A stretch of 14,578 nt of DNA from Candidatus Omnitrophota bacterium (GCA_016206565.1 JACQRG010000058.1:1-14578); one strand, 5' to 3'. Positions 7,175 to 14,578 are shown, numbered from the stretch's first letter. The notes: generated from the letters alone by a model not told the origin. Numbers and translations are program-made.

Positions 7175-7915
7175 TCAATGGCAAAGGGCTAAGAGGTCAA
7201 TGGCGGTAGCATCGGGACGGGGCCGGACGCGATAGCGGCTGGGGCTCATGGCCGCGTAGAAGCGGGCGATCGGGTTCAGGCTGGCCGGGCCCCAGCGCAT
7301 CAGGCCCCATTTCTTCAGGCGCTGCGCCAGGCGGTGGGCCAGGGAGGGATAGAGGCCGTACAGGTCCACCGCAGGGAAGACCTGCTTGAGCAATGCCTCT
7401 AGCTCCGGCGCGGTGAATTCCTTTTCATGCACGTGCAGCTTCTCATACGGCCGTCCGGCCTTCTGGTTGTGCTCCAAATTGAGCGTTGAGAGGCACACCA
7501 GGCCGCCAGGGGCCAGCACCCGGGCGATCTCGCGCAGAAACGCTACCAGCTTCGCCTCGGGGATGTGCTCGATGACCTGAAAGGCGCCTACCAGGTCAAA
7601 CGAGCCGTCCGGAAAGGGCAGGGATAGCCCATCCGTGGCTCGAAACTGCAGGTTCGGGCGGGGGTACTTGGCTGCGGCCCGCTGCACGTTCGCGGGCGAG
7701 ACGTCCACCGCTTTCACCTCGCGGGCGACCTGCGCCAGATAGTTAGCCCCATAGCCGTCGCCGAAACCGATCTCCAGCACCCGCCGCTCCTGGGCGAAAC
7801 GCCTTGCAAAGTCGTACGCCGCCAGATGCTGGGCGAAGAACGCCGGGTCGGTCCGCTCCGGCACAATCATCCCCTCGGCTAGGGCATCCGGCGTGCGCGC
7901 GCGGTTATCGCTCAT
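7175..7915 (-). CDS. Class I SAM-dependent methyltransferase (Methyltransf_11 type)
   Basis: A 246-aa Rossmann-fold methyltransferase. Motif I VLEIGFGDGYGA is at 46-57, an acidic residue ending strand 2 at KAVDVS (Asp71), and motif IV/post-motif FDLVGAFQVIEHIP around 106-119, followed by LREIARVLAPGG. These define SAM binding but not the substrate. The set resembles UbiE/COQ5- and sugar- or lipid-modifying enzymes, and I cannot choose. No membrane segment is evident. Start ATG at 7915 follows AAGGA at a spacing of about 8 nt. It lies 18 nt after the transporter gene, probably the last gene of the comEC transcript. Downstream is the palindromic element. Confidence 0.88.
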   Translation of the reverse strand: MSDNRARTPDALAEGMIVPERTDPAFFAQHLAAYDFARRFAQERRVLEIGFGDGYGANYLAQVAREVKAVDVSPANVQRAAAKYPRPNLQFRATDGLSLPFPDGSFDLVGAFQVIEHIPEAKLVAFLREIARVLAPGGLVCLSTLNLEHNQKAGRPYEKLHVHEKEFTAPELEALLKQVFPAVDLYGLYPSLAHRLAQRLKKWGLMRWGPASLNPIARFYAAMSPSRYRVRPRPDATAIDLLALCH

Positions 7916-7933
7916 GCAGGGTTCCTTAACGAT

Positions 7934-8863
7934 CTACAACCGTTGCAAGAGAGGCAAGATAAGAATGAGCCAGGGCACGGCCAGCAGAGTGGTGACGAGC
8001 CACAGGGCGTTGGAGAGCGGGCGGTCCAGCCCGAAGAGCAGCGGCAGCACCAGCGGCGAGACCGCCACCGGCATCGAAGCCTCCCACAGGATGATGGTGC
8101 GCGGCAACCCCCGTAAGCCCAGCAGCGTCACCAGCCCCCAGGCCACGGCCGGCGCATAGAGGAACTTGATGGCGCTCATCGTCCAGCAGGCGCGCAGCCA
8201 CGGCCGCGGCGAGGCGAAGGCTAGCTGCGAGCCGACCGCGATCAGGTAGAGGGCCGTATCCAATGGGATGAGCACGTGGTTGAGGCGCTCCAGCAGCAGC
8301 GGCCTCGGCACGCCCAGCAGGCTGAGCACCGCGCCGGCGAACAGGCCTATAAAGGGAAAGAGGCGCAGCTCATCGCGCAGCGGCTCCCCACCCTGCCCTG
8401 CCTCCCGCGCATGCCCGTAGCGGGCGGCCAGCCTGAAGCCCAGGGTGTAGTAGACCGGGTTGAAGAACAAGAGGTAGAGCATGCACAGCGCGTAGCCGTA
8501 CTCGCCGAAGAGGGCGAAGGCGGTCAAGGCACCGATATAGCCGACGTTGGAGAACAGCGCGCAGGTCAGAAAGCTGCCCTGCTGGGGCCGGGTCAGCCCC
8601 GCCCGCTGGGCGTACCAGCGGGCGGGGAGCAGCGTCGAGCAGGAGATGAGCCCGCCGATGACCGGCAGCAGCCACGGCTGGGAGCTGCGCAGGTTCACCT
8701 GCCAGAGGGAGAGGCACAGCACCAGCGGCGAGGGGCCGATGATGATCCAGCGCACCAGCCGGTAGGCGCGCGCCTGCGTGAGCACGCCCTGCCGGTGCAG
8801 GAACCGCCCGGCCGCCAGCGAGACGACCAGGAGGCTCAGACTTAGAAGGAGTCGTACGACCAT
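7934..8863 (-). CDS. AEC-family (auxin efflux carrier-like) transporter
   Basis: A 309-aa polytopic membrane protein with about ten hydrophobic segments. The FSNVGYIGALTAFALFGEYGY segment matches the N-G crossover region of AEC/PIN-type permeases. A second half ends with PVAVSPLVLPLLFGLD and a final hydrophobic helix, as in the family (about 310 aa). Bacterial AEC members are linked to organic-acid or malate export, but the substrate here is not readable. ATG at 8863 is chosen because AGGAG lies 8 nt upstream; an in-frame GTG at 8872 would place that site too close. The first 22 nt overlap the end of comEC, which implies translational coupling, though a functional link to DNA uptake is not obvious. 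Confidence 0.85.
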   Translation of the reverse strand: MVVRLLLSLSLLVVSLAAGRFLHRQGVLTQARAYRLVRWIIIGPSPLVLCLSLWQVNLRSSQPWLLPVIGGLISCSTLLPARWYAQRAGLTRPQQGSFLTCALFSNVGYIGALTAFALFGEYGYALCMLYLLFFNPVYYTLGFRLAARYGHAREAGQGGEPLRDELRLFPFIGLFAGAVLSLLGVPRPLLLERLNHVLIPLDTALYLIAVGSQLAFASPRPWLRACWTMSAIKFLYAPAVAWGLVTLLGLRGLPRTIILWEASMPVAVSPLVLPLLFGLDRPLSNALWLVTTLLAVPWLILILPLLQRL

Positions 8864-11226
8864 GCTCCGCACTCCTGCGTGCGCACATCAAGACGTACCC
8901 CGTCGGTGCGCAGGCGCATCGCCCCGCAGTCCCTGGTGGAGCGCATCTGCGCCCCGGCGGCGCGCAGCGCGTGCAGCGTCTGCGGCGCCGGCAATCCCGG
9001 CCGCTCGCCCACGCTCAGCAGTGCCAGGCGCGGCTGCACCGCGCGAAAGAAGCGTTCGCCCGCTTCGCCCAGCCGGCTGCCGTGGTGCGGCACTTTGAGC
9101 ACCTGGGCGCGCAGCGACGCCGGATCGCGCAGCAGCCAGGGCAACCCGCCTTCTTCCAGATCGCCCGTGAGCAAGAAACTCGCCCGTCCCCTTGTCAGTT
9201 TCATCACCAGCGATTGCTCGTTGCCGCCGCCCGGCATCCCGCCCGGCGGCGGATGCAGCACCTCGAGGCGCGTCCCCGGCGCCTCGCGCACGAGCGCGCC
9301 GCGGCGCACGGACTGCCACGGCACGCCCAGCGCGCGGCTCATCGCCCGCAGCGCGCGAAACGTCATCGTGTCATCTTCAACCCCGTTCGTCAAGATGCGC
9401 CCCACCCGCACGGCGCGCAACAGCGGCAGCGCACCGCCGATGTGGTCTTCATCGCCATGCGTCAGGATGAGCGCGTCGAGCCGGCCGATGCCCTCGTGCC
9501 GCAGAAACGGCACGACCACCGACTCGCCGGCCCGGCGCGCGCCCGCGTCCACCAGGAGGGTGCGGCCGCCCGGCATGCGGATCACCATCGCGTCGCCATG
9601 CCCCACATCCAGCAGGTCCAGCTGCAGCCAGCGCGAGGAGGCGAGGTGGTGCGCCGCGCCGACCGCCAGCCAGAGGCTGAAGGCCAGCAGCCAGGCCAGG
9701 CGCAGGCGGAGAGCCGGCCAGCCCACCCGGCGGGCGCCCACCGACAGCGCGAGCAGGCCGTAGTAGCCGGCGAGGAACCCCCACGAGGGCTGCCCCATCC
9801 ACCCATGCCCGCCCGGCACCGATGCAAACCCTTGCACGCAGGCGGTGATCGCGCTCAGCAGCGCCTCCAGGACGCCGCGCATGGCCGGCAGCAGCGCCGC
9901 GACCCAGGTGCCGAGCAGCAGCGCGCCGAATCCCAGCAGCACCAGCAGGCTGATGAGGGGTGCGACGACGAGGTTCGCGGCCACTGAAATCGGCGAGACC
10001 AGGTGAAAGTACCAGAGCAGCATCGGCAAGAGCCCGACCCAGACGGCCGCGGTCGCGCTCATACTCGCGACCGCGTAGCGCCGCAGCCAGGCCGGCTGCA
10101 GCCAGGTGCAGCGCGGCAGCAGCCAGGCGCTCCATCGTCCGGCGAAGACGAGCAGGCTCAGGACCGCGCCAAAGGAGAGCTGGAACGACGGTTCGAAGAG
10201 CTGCATCGGGTCGGCGAGCAATAAGACGAGCGCGGCCGCAGCCAGGCCGTTGAGCCAGCTGATTGGACGATCCAGCCACAGCGCTCCGAGGACCAGCCAG
10301 GCCATGAGGGTGGCTCTGGCCACCGGCGGCTGCAGGCCGGTGAGCAGGCAGTAGCCGCCGAGGATGGGGGCAAGCAGCAGCAGGCGCACCCGCCACGGCA
10401 GGCCGAGCAGGCGCAACAGGAGCTCTAACGCAAGGGCGATGAGGCCGACGTGCGAGCCGCTGATGACCAGCAAGTGCATCGTGCCGGTGCGGATGAAGGC
10501 CTCCTTGAGCGGCCCATCCAGCTCGACGCGCAGGCCCAGCAGCGCAGATTGCAGCAGGCCGGCCTGCGGCTCGGCAAACACCCGGCCCAGTTCCTGCGCC
10601 CAGCGCCGGCGCAGGCGGAACACCGCAGCCAGCATCGGATTTCCGCGCCCGTGCCGAAGCACCACCAGCCCATCGAACGGCCGCGCGCGCAGCCGGCCGG
10701 TGATGCGCCGGCGCGCCAGCGCGGCCCGGGCGTCGTACTGGCCCGGGTTGCTCGCCGCCGGCAGCGCCGCCCACAAACCCTCCACCAGCAGCTCATCACC
10801 GTACTGCACCGCAGGCGCTCCGGGTGCCAGCGTAACCCGCAGGCGCCCTGACATCGGCCGCCATCCCTGCTCCTGCCGCAGATGCTCGACCCGCAGGGTC
10901 GCCAGCCGGCCCTCGCCGGGCAGCACGCGGGGCTCCTCATCAATGAGCCCGTGCAGGCGCGCGACCTGCCAGGAGGGCGGCACGACGCGGCCTACGCGCC
11001 AATCCGGGTGTCGGCGCCACAACGCCATGCGCAGGCTGCCGATGCAAACCCACAACAGCAGCAGCGCAATGCTGCGGCGGCGCGATGAGCCGGGAGCAGC
11101 CGCCATGGCAGCCAAGGCGAGCCCGATGGCCAGCACCAGCCAGGGCGGCGCTGCGATGCACCGGCCGAGCAACACCCCGGCGATGGTGGCGACGGCGATG
11201 GGGACCAATGGCGCGTGTTGTGGCAT
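8842..11226 (-). CDS. comEC: DNA uptake channel ComEC/Rec2
   Basis: A 794-aa inner-membrane protein that carries single-stranded DNA into the cytoplasm during natural transformation. It has all three expected parts: N-terminal hydrophobic helices with a soluble DUF4131-like/OB region (about 1-190), a multi-helix Competence domain containing the HLLVISGSHVGL signature, and a C-terminal metallo-beta-lactamase-like domain. The last starts at LDLLDVGHGDA and has THGDEDHIGG (H590, D592, D594, H595), LLTGD (about 686-689) and KVPHHGS. The metal-type residues appear intact. ATG at 11226 was chosen; TTG at 11232 is in frame but lies in the terminator U-tract. No Shine-Dalgarno is seen. A terminator ends four bases upstream, so its promoter or readthrough mechanism is unclear. 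Its partner comEA is 3 kb upstream in the preceding gene run. Confidence 0.95.
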   Translation of the reverse strand: MPQHAPLVPIAVATIAGVLLGRCIAAPPWLVLAIGLALAAMAAAPGSSRRRSIALLLLWVCIGSLRMALWRRHPDWRVGRVVPPSWQVARLHGLIDEEPRVLPGEGRLATLRVEHLRQEQGWRPMSGRLRVTLAPGAPAVQYGDELLVEGLWAALPAASNPGQYDARAALARRRITGRLRARPFDGLVVLRHGRGNPMLAAVFRLRRRWAQELGRVFAEPQAGLLQSALLGLRVELDGPLKEAFIRTGTMHLLVISGSHVGLIALALELLLRLLGLPWRVRLLLLAPILGGYCLLTGLQPPVARATLMAWLVLGALWLDRPISWLNGLAAAALVLLLADPMQLFEPSFQLSFGAVLSLLVFAGRWSAWLLPRCTWLQPAWLRRYAVASMSATAAVWVGLLPMLLWYFHLVSPISVAANLVVAPLISLLVLLGFGALLLGTWVAALLPAMRGVLEALLSAITACVQGFASVPGGHGWMGQPSWGFLAGYYGLLALSVGARRVGWPALRLRLAWLLAFSLWLAVGAAHHLASSRWLQLDLLDVGHGDAMVIRMPGGRTLLVDAGARRAGESVVVPFLRHEGIGRLDALILTHGDEDHIGGALPLLRAVRVGRILTNGVEDDTMTFRALRAMSRALGVPWQSVRRGALVREAPGTRLEVLHPPPGGMPGGGNEQSLVMKLTRGRASFLLTGDLEEGGLPWLLRDPASLRAQVLKVPHHGSRLGEAGERFFRAVQPRLALLSVGERPGLPAPQTLHALRAAGAQMRSTRDCGAMRLRTDGVRLDVRTQECGAWSYDSF

Positions 11227-11230
11227 GCAC

Positions 11231-11265
11231 AAAAAACGCAGGAGGGAGAGCGCTCCCTCCTGCGT
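11231..11265 (-). terminator. Intrinsic terminator after pilZ
   Basis: Perfect 13-bp stem: plus-strand ACGCAGGAGGGAG (11236-11248), 4-nt loop, CTCCCTCCTGCGT (11253-11265). Six A residues (11231-11236) give a U-tract on the minus transcript. Orientation fits termination of the leuS-to-pilZ run. The comEC ATG lies 4 nt past the U-tract. Confidence 0.93.
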
Positions 11266-11275
11266 GATGGGTTGT

Positions 11276-11293
11276 CCCCGGCTTGCGCCGGGG
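11276..11293 (-). other. Second small GC-rich hairpin between pilZ and the terminator
   Basis: Perfect 7-bp stem CCCCGGC-TTGC-GCCGGGG located 16 nt after the pilZ stop and 10 nt before the terminator stem. It has no U-tract of its own. It could stabilise the 3' end of the transcript or be part of a tandem terminator. Apart from these two hairpins the 83-nt gap 11227-11309 shows no recognisable promoter. Confidence 0.6.
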
Positions 11294-11309
11294 CCGGTGA
11301 CGAACGGGC

Positions 11310-11675
11310 TTACGGCTTGGGGCGAGGCTTCACCGCCAGAATCACATACTGCATCAGCGCGTCGAGCGCTTTCGGATCAATGGCGATGAACTTGATGCCG
11401 GCCTCCACCGCGCGCTTGCGGTGCGTCTTGCTGATGATCTCGTACGCCTCGCTCCAGACCACCTCGCCGGTGAACTGGACCGGTTTCGGCCGGTCCGGCA
11501 GCGTCATGGACACCTCCAGATGCGTGCCCGGGGCCAGCTCCTGCTCCACGAAGATGCAGATGCCGCCGGCGCTGACGTTCTTGGTGACCATGCGCTGCGG
11601 CGGCGCCGTCGTGACGGCCCGGCACGTGACCTCGATGCGGGTATCCAGCCGGGCGAACTGGCGGCGCTCCTCCAT
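11310..11675 (-). CDS. PilZ-domain protein (putative c-di-GMP receptor)
   Basis: A 121-aa single-domain PilZ protein. The two c-di-GMP-binding motifs are both present: RxxxR as R5-QFA-R9 in RRQFARLD, and [D/N]xSxxG as N33-V-S35-AG-G38 in KNVSAGGICI. The rest fits the short beta barrel (GTHLEVSMTLPD, FTGEVVWSE) plus a C-terminal helix. It probably transduces c-di-GMP to an unknown partner; pili or surface behaviour is only suggested by nearby competence genes. The ATG shares a base with the helicase stop (TAATG), with GGGGGAGG just upstream, so it is coupled. It is the last gene before the terminator. Confidence 0.93.
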   Translation of the reverse strand: MEERRQFARLDTRIEVTCRAVTTAPPQRMVTKNVSAGGICIFVEQELAPGTHLEVSMTLPDRPKPVQFTGEVVWSEAYEIISKTHRKRAVEAGIKFIAIDPKALDALMQYVILAVKPRPKP

Positions 11676-13696
11676 TAGTCCTCCCCCACCGCGTAGCGCG
11701 GCGCCTCGTCAATTTCCCCCTGCTCGTAGAGCGTGAACCGCACTTCCCGAATGAAGCGCGAAGGCTGCAGCAGCACCGAGCCGCCGCCGCGTCCGCCCAG
11801 GTCAATGAGCGGATGCGTCAGGTACAGCTCGTCCTTGGCCCGGGTGGAGGCGACGTAAAAGATGCGCCGCTCCTCTTCCTCGCCTTGCTCTTCCCGCAGC
11901 GCCGCCTGTGAGGGAAAATCCCCCTCGCACAGGCGCAGGATGAACACCGTGCGCCACTCCAATCCCTTGGCCTGGTGCACCGAACTGAGGATGAGCCGCT
12001 CCGGGTCCTGGGTGCTGCGGCCCTGCACGTCCTGGCCGTAGAGCTCGCCCAGCAGCACCAGCTCCGAAAGGAAGCTGCGCAGGCTGCGGTAGGTCCGCGC
12101 GAAGACCGCGAGCTGCTGCAAATCCTGCAGGCGCGCCTCCGCCCCCTCGTACTGGCTGCGCAGGTAGTCGAGGTAGCCGGTCTCGACCACGGCGGCGATG
12201 AGCTGTGCCGGGTGCGGGTCCTCGTCGAGCCTGGCGCGCAGGGCGCGCAGGTCCCGCTGGAACCGGGTCAGCGAGGCGCGCGCCGAGGGTGCCACCAGGC
12301 CGCCCAGCGGCTCGGCCAGGGCGGCCTGCAGCGGGTTCGCGGCCTTGGCGATCGCCTCCCAGAGCTTCGCGGCGGTGGCGTTGCCGATGCGCGGCAGCAT
12401 GAGCCACAGCCGCCGCCAGGCGATCTCATCCAGCGGATTCTCCAGAATCTTCAAATACGCCACCACATCCTTGATGTGGGCCTGCTCGAAGAAGCGCACA
12501 CCGGAGCGCACCTCGTAGGGGACATTGCGCTTGATGAGCTCGGCCTGCAGCATCGAGGAGTGCGCGTGCGCGCGGTAGAGCACCGCCATGTCGGCCAGCG
12601 GCACGCCCTCGTCGCGCAGCTGGAGGATGCGCTCGGCCACGAACGCGGCCTCCTGGTACACGTCGTTGAGCGGCAGCACGACCGGCAGCACGCCCTCGGG
12701 CCGCCGGGCGGTGAGCGTCTTGCGGTACTGCAGCGCGTTGTTGGCGATGCTGGCGTTGGCGAAGTCGAGGATCTGCGGGGTGGAGCGGTAGTTGACCTCG
12801 AGCTTGAAGATCTCGGTGCCGGGGTTGCGCTCGGGGAATTTCAGGATGTTGTCGTAGTGCGCCCCGCGGAAGCGGTAGATGCTCTGACTGTCGTCGCCGA
12901 CGACCATGAGGGTGCGGCCGTTGTGCGCGGCGATGCGCTCGATGATCTGCGCCTGCACCACATTGGTGTCCTGGTACTCGTCCACCAGCAGGTGCCGGAA
13001 TTGCGCGCCGAGCTTGGCCGCGACCTCCGGCCGGCCCTCCAGCAGCGCGAGCCAAAAGCGCAGCAGGTCGTCGTAGTCCAGCGCGTTGGCCGCGCGCTTC
13101 TTCGCGTGGTAGCGCCGGCTGACCTCCTGCAGCGCCTCGACCCATTCCAGGAAATGGGGGGTGCGCTCTTCCACCACGTCGGCGAGCGGGCGCTGCGTGT
13201 TGAACGAGATGCTGATCAGATCCTCGATGAGCGCCGGCGCCGGGAAGCGCTTCTCCTCCACCTTGACCTTCGCTTCCGTGATGGCAACCTTGATGAGGTC
13301 CCGCTGGTCCTCCTCATCGAGGATGGAGTAGTTGGAGCGCAGCCCCACCAGGGGCGCGTGGCGGCGCAGCAGCCGGTTGCCCAGCGCGTGGAACGTGCCG
13401 CCCCACACCTGGGAGGCGGCGGCGCCGATGAGCGACTCAACACGGCCCAGCATCTCCCGGGCCGCCTTGTTGGTGAAGGTCGCCAGCAGGACCTGCGAGG
13501 GCTGGACCCCGCGGCTGATGAGCCAGGCCACCCGGTAGGTGATGGTGCGGGTCTTGCCGGAGCCGGCTCCGGCGATGACGAGCTTGGGGCCCTCGCCGCA
13601 GGTGACCGCGGCGCGCTGGGCTTCGTTAAGGTCCCGCACCAAATCCAGCGCCAGGTCGGCGCCGGGCGAGGCGCGCAACGTGAATGTCCTTGTCAT
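11675..13696 (-). CDS. UvrD/Rep-family superfamily 1A DNA helicase
   Basis: A 673-aa ATP-dependent 3'-5' helicase with the complete motif set: Q motif LNEAQRAAV (23-31), Walker A AGAGSGKTR (42-50), Ia TFTNKAAREM, Ib region GTFHAL, II LLVDEYQDT (236-244), III GDDSQSIYRFRGA (267-279), IV VNYRS (301-305), V VHQAKGLEW (about 573-581) and VI RRIFYVASTRAKDEL (about 610-624). Length equals Rep and is shorter than UvrD/PcrA (about 720). The C-terminus lacks the usual extended tail, so UvrD, PcrA and Rep cannot be separated by reading alone. ATG at 13696 overlaps the stop of the 92-aa gene upstream (ATGA); the ribosome-binding site is weak, consistent with coupling. A role in repair or replication restart is inferred. 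Confidence 0.95.
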   Translation of the reverse strand: MTRTFTLRASPGADLALDLVRDLNEAQRAAVTCGEGPKLVIAGAGSGKTRTITYRVAWLISRGVQPSQVLLATFTNKAAREMLGRVESLIGAAASQVWGGTFHALGNRLLRRHAPLVGLRSNYSILDEEDQRDLIKVAITEAKVKVEEKRFPAPALIEDLISISFNTQRPLADVVEERTPHFLEWVEALQEVSRRYHAKKRAANALDYDDLLRFWLALLEGRPEVAAKLGAQFRHLLVDEYQDTNVVQAQIIERIAAHNGRTLMVVGDDSQSIYRFRGAHYDNILKFPERNPGTEIFKLEVNYRSTPQILDFANASIANNALQYRKTLTARRPEGVLPVVLPLNDVYQEAAFVAERILQLRDEGVPLADMAVLYRAHAHSSMLQAELIKRNVPYEVRSGVRFFEQAHIKDVVAYLKILENPLDEIAWRRLWLMLPRIGNATAAKLWEAIAKAANPLQAALAEPLGGLVAPSARASLTRFQRDLRALRARLDEDPHPAQLIAAVVETGYLDYLRSQYEGAEARLQDLQQLAVFARTYRSLRSFLSELVLLGELYGQDVQGRSTQDPERLILSSVHQAKGLEWRTVFILRLCEGDFPSQAALREEQGEEEERRIFYVASTRAKDELYLTHPLIDLGGRGGGSVLLQPSRFIREVRFTLYEQGEIDEAPRYAVGED

Positions 13697-13971
13697 CGGA
13701 GAAACTCGTCCATCAGGATGACGGAATCGCGGTCGAGGATTTGGCGGGCGTCGGCGGCGATGGTGTAGCGCTTGCCGTCGAAGGCGAGGATCCGGTCGGC
13801 GATGAGCTGCTGGAGGCTCTCCTCCGGGAAGTTGTCGTGGAGGAACAGCATCTCCTTGAGGGCCTCGAAGGCCGCGCCCTGCGGATGGTCGCGGTAGAGG
13901 AACGTCAGCACTTCGCGCGTTTGGATGTCTTGCGTGACGTCCACGAGCCGCTGGCGCAGTGCGGTGTTCAT
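13693..13971 (-). CDS. Hypothetical 92-aa protein, possible winged-helix fold
   Basis: I do not recognise a family. The protein is soluble, slightly acidic, without membrane segments or cysteines. The stretch FEALKEMLFLHDNFPEESLQQLIADRILAF...GKRYTI (about 35-70) has the helix-turn-helix plus wing rhythm of a small winged-helix domain, which is inference only. Codon use looks like its neighbours. ATG at 13971 is 2 nt after the tatA stop (TAAGGATG), and its stop overlaps the helicase start by 4 nt. The tight position suggests a real gene, possibly tied to the helicase. Confidence 0.75.
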   Translation of the reverse strand: MNTALRQRLVDVTQDIQTREVLTFLYRDHPQGAAFEALKEMLFLHDNFPEESLQQLIADRILAFDGKRYTIAADARQILDRDSVILMDEFLR

Positions 13972-13973
13972 CC

Positions 13974-14123
13974 TTACTCGTGCTTGGATCCCCGCAGCGC
14001 GTCCTGGAAGGCGCGCACCGCGTTGCCGACCCCCCGGGCTAGCTCCGGCAGGCGGGTGGGCCCGACGACCACCAGCGCGATGATCGCGATGACCACGAGC
14101 TCTCCGATGCCCAGATTGCCCAT
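13974..14123 (-). CDS. tatA: Sec-independent translocase subunit TatA/TatE type
   Basis: A 49-aa protein that pairs one N-terminal membrane helix (LGIGELVVIAIIALVVV) with the conserved hinge GPTRLPELARGVG and an amphipathic helix (NAVRAFQDALRG). This is the TatA layout: oligomers form the pore for folded twin-arginine substrates in the inner membrane. It is shorter than E. coli TatA (89 aa), mainly because the hydrophilic tail is nearly absent. The start is 1 nt after the comEA-like stop and the stop is 2 nt before the next gene. No tatC is visible in the window. Confidence 0.9.
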   Translation of the reverse strand: MGNLGIGELVVIAIIALVVVGPTRLPELARGVGNAVRAFQDALRGSKHE

Positions 14124-14124
14124 C

Positions 14125-14487
14125 TTATGGCGTCCCGACCGCCGCGTATTCGCGCAGCGCTTCGATCGTTTTCGGCCCGATGCCGGAAACCCGCTGCAGC
14201 GATTCCGGCGACGCGAACGGGCCGTGCCGCCGCCGCTCCTCCACGATGCGCGCGGCCAGCGCCCTGCCGACCCCTGGAAGGCGCTCTAATTCTGCAACGC
14301 CGGCCGTGTTGATGTCAACCCGCCTCGCCGCCGCCAGCCGCGCATCCCACCCCGCCCCTTCGCGTGCGTCAGCCGGCCTCACCGACTGATGACGCCGCTG
14401 CCACGCGACAAGGGCGAAACCGAGTAATACCAGTGCCCCCAACCAGGCCGCCGCACGTTGTTCTCGGTCTCTAGTCTCGTGTCTCAT
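14125..14487 (-). CDS. comEA: ComEA-like membrane-anchored helix-hairpin-helix DNA-binding protein
   Basis: A 120-aa protein with one N-terminal membrane anchor (about 13-29, WLGALVLLGFALVAW), a short linker, and a C-terminal double HhH domain: VDINTAGVAELERLPGVG (57-74), then ALAARIVEERR and LQRVSGIGPKTIEALR (97-112). This matches the DNA-binding part of ComEA, the periplasmic receptor that binds incoming double-stranded DNA. Together with ComEC it suggests natural competence. No SLBB domain is present. ATG at 14487 lies 3 nt after the leuS stop without a Shine-Dalgarno, and the first eight codons fall in a heptanucleotide repeat. Confidence 0.9.
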   Translation of the reverse strand: MRHETRDREQRAAAWLGALVLLGFALVAWQRRHQSVRPADAREGAGWDARLAAARRVDINTAGVAELERLPGVGRALAARIVEERRRHGPFASPESLQRVSGIGPKTIEALREYAAVGTP

Positions 14488-14492
14488 GTCTC
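14465..14492. repeat. Heptanucleotide tandem array C (GAGACNN x4) across leuS stop and comEA start
   Basis: Read on the minus strand from 14492: GAGACAT, GAGACAC, GAGACTA, GAGACCG. The array begins inside the leuS TGA and runs through the comEA ATG into codon 8, giving the polar N-terminus MRHETRDR. The period is the same as in arrays A and B near lptE. Confidence 0.85.
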
Positions 14493-14578
14493 AAATCACG
14501 ATGTTGACCAGCCGTTTCGGGACGACGATGACCTGCTTGACCGGCTTGCCGTCGAGGAACTTCTTCACCTGGACATCC
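14491..14578 (-). CDS. leuS: Leucyl-tRNA synthetase, C-terminal end only
   Basis: Only the last 28 codons and the TGA stop (14493-14491) are in the window. The visible peptide (DVQVKKFLDGKPVKQVIVVP, then KRLVNIVI) is the conserved end of bacterial LeuRS, the small C-terminal domain that contacts the tRNA elbow. The gene continues beyond the right edge. It is the most upstream visible member of the comEA-tatA-helicase-pilZ run. Confidence 0.9.
   Translation of the reverse strand, partial: DVQVKKFLDGKPVKQVIVVPKRLVNIVI

Noticed and set aside
6912..7184. N-terminal extension of bamD starting near 7184
   Set aside because: It would place a signal peptide in the middle of the protein and is Pro/Ala/Arg-rich sequence within the palindrome. 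ATG at 6911 has a good ribosome-binding site.
8864..8872. GTG start of the AEC transporter at 8872
   Set aside because: AGGAG is too close to this codon but ideally spaced for ATG at 8863.
8971..9987. Long plus-strand open frames opposite comEC
   Set aside because: The translation is His/Gln/Arg/Ala-rich low complexity, with no domain or ribosome-binding support. The minus strand holds intact ComEC.
11975..13768. 597-codon open frame on the plus strand opposite the helicase
   Set aside because: It is antisense to a helicase with a complete motif set. Its translation is Leu/Gln/Val/Gly-rich without recognisable motifs, as expected for a high-G+C shadow frame.

Overview
This is a compact, high-G+C bacterial window with 14 minus-strand protein genes and one plus-strand gene (rpsT). 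It belongs to a Gram-negative-type cell: it encodes an LptE-like LPS-assembly lipoprotein, a BamD-like outer-membrane assembly protein, MurJ and TatA. The gene mix and the BamD N-terminus (GWIWSPRTGW, then a DSPEEQ segment) remind me of Omnitrophota. That is an inference from memory and was not tested by any search.

Layout from right to left, in the direction of minus-strand transcription. (1) leuS (3' end only), comEA-like, tatA, a 92-aa unknown, a UvrD/Rep helicase and a PilZ protein form one tight run with overlaps or gaps of a few bases. It ends in a strong intrinsic terminator (11231-11265). (2) comEC, an AEC-family transporter and a class I SAM methyltransferase follow; comEC starts four bases after the terminator U-tract. 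(3) A gene-free stretch (6912-7174) holds a roughly 170-bp imperfect palindrome. (4) bamD-like and lptE-like genes overlap by 4 nt, then an 87-bp repeat/palindrome fills the gap to a short holA. (5) rpsT runs the other way from a good sigma70-type promoter, overlaps the 3' end of holA convergently and is divergent from murJ. (6) murJ, a short uvrC, a single-domain O6-alkylguanine alkyltransferase and prfB finish the window. prfB carries the classical +1 programmed frameshift and runs off the left edge.

Functionally this is core biology: translation (RF2, S20, LeuRS), DNA repair (UvrC, alkyltransferase, UvrD-like helicase), replication (HolA), envelope building (MurJ, LptE, BamD, TatA) and DNA uptake (ComEA, ComEC). 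I see no defence island, CRISPR array, prophage or insertion sequence.

The most unusual signals are these. Heptanucleotide tandem arrays appear to be recruited as coding sequence: one encodes the hydrophobic core of the LptE signal peptide, and another spans the leuS stop and comEA start. A long palindromic element lies upstream of bamD. murJ seems to start at CTG, inside the -35 box of the rpsT promoter. UvrC is about 430 aa, lacking the inter-domain region and the C-terminal HhH domain but keeping the catalytic and Fe-S-type residues; it is coupled by ATGA to the small alkyltransferase.
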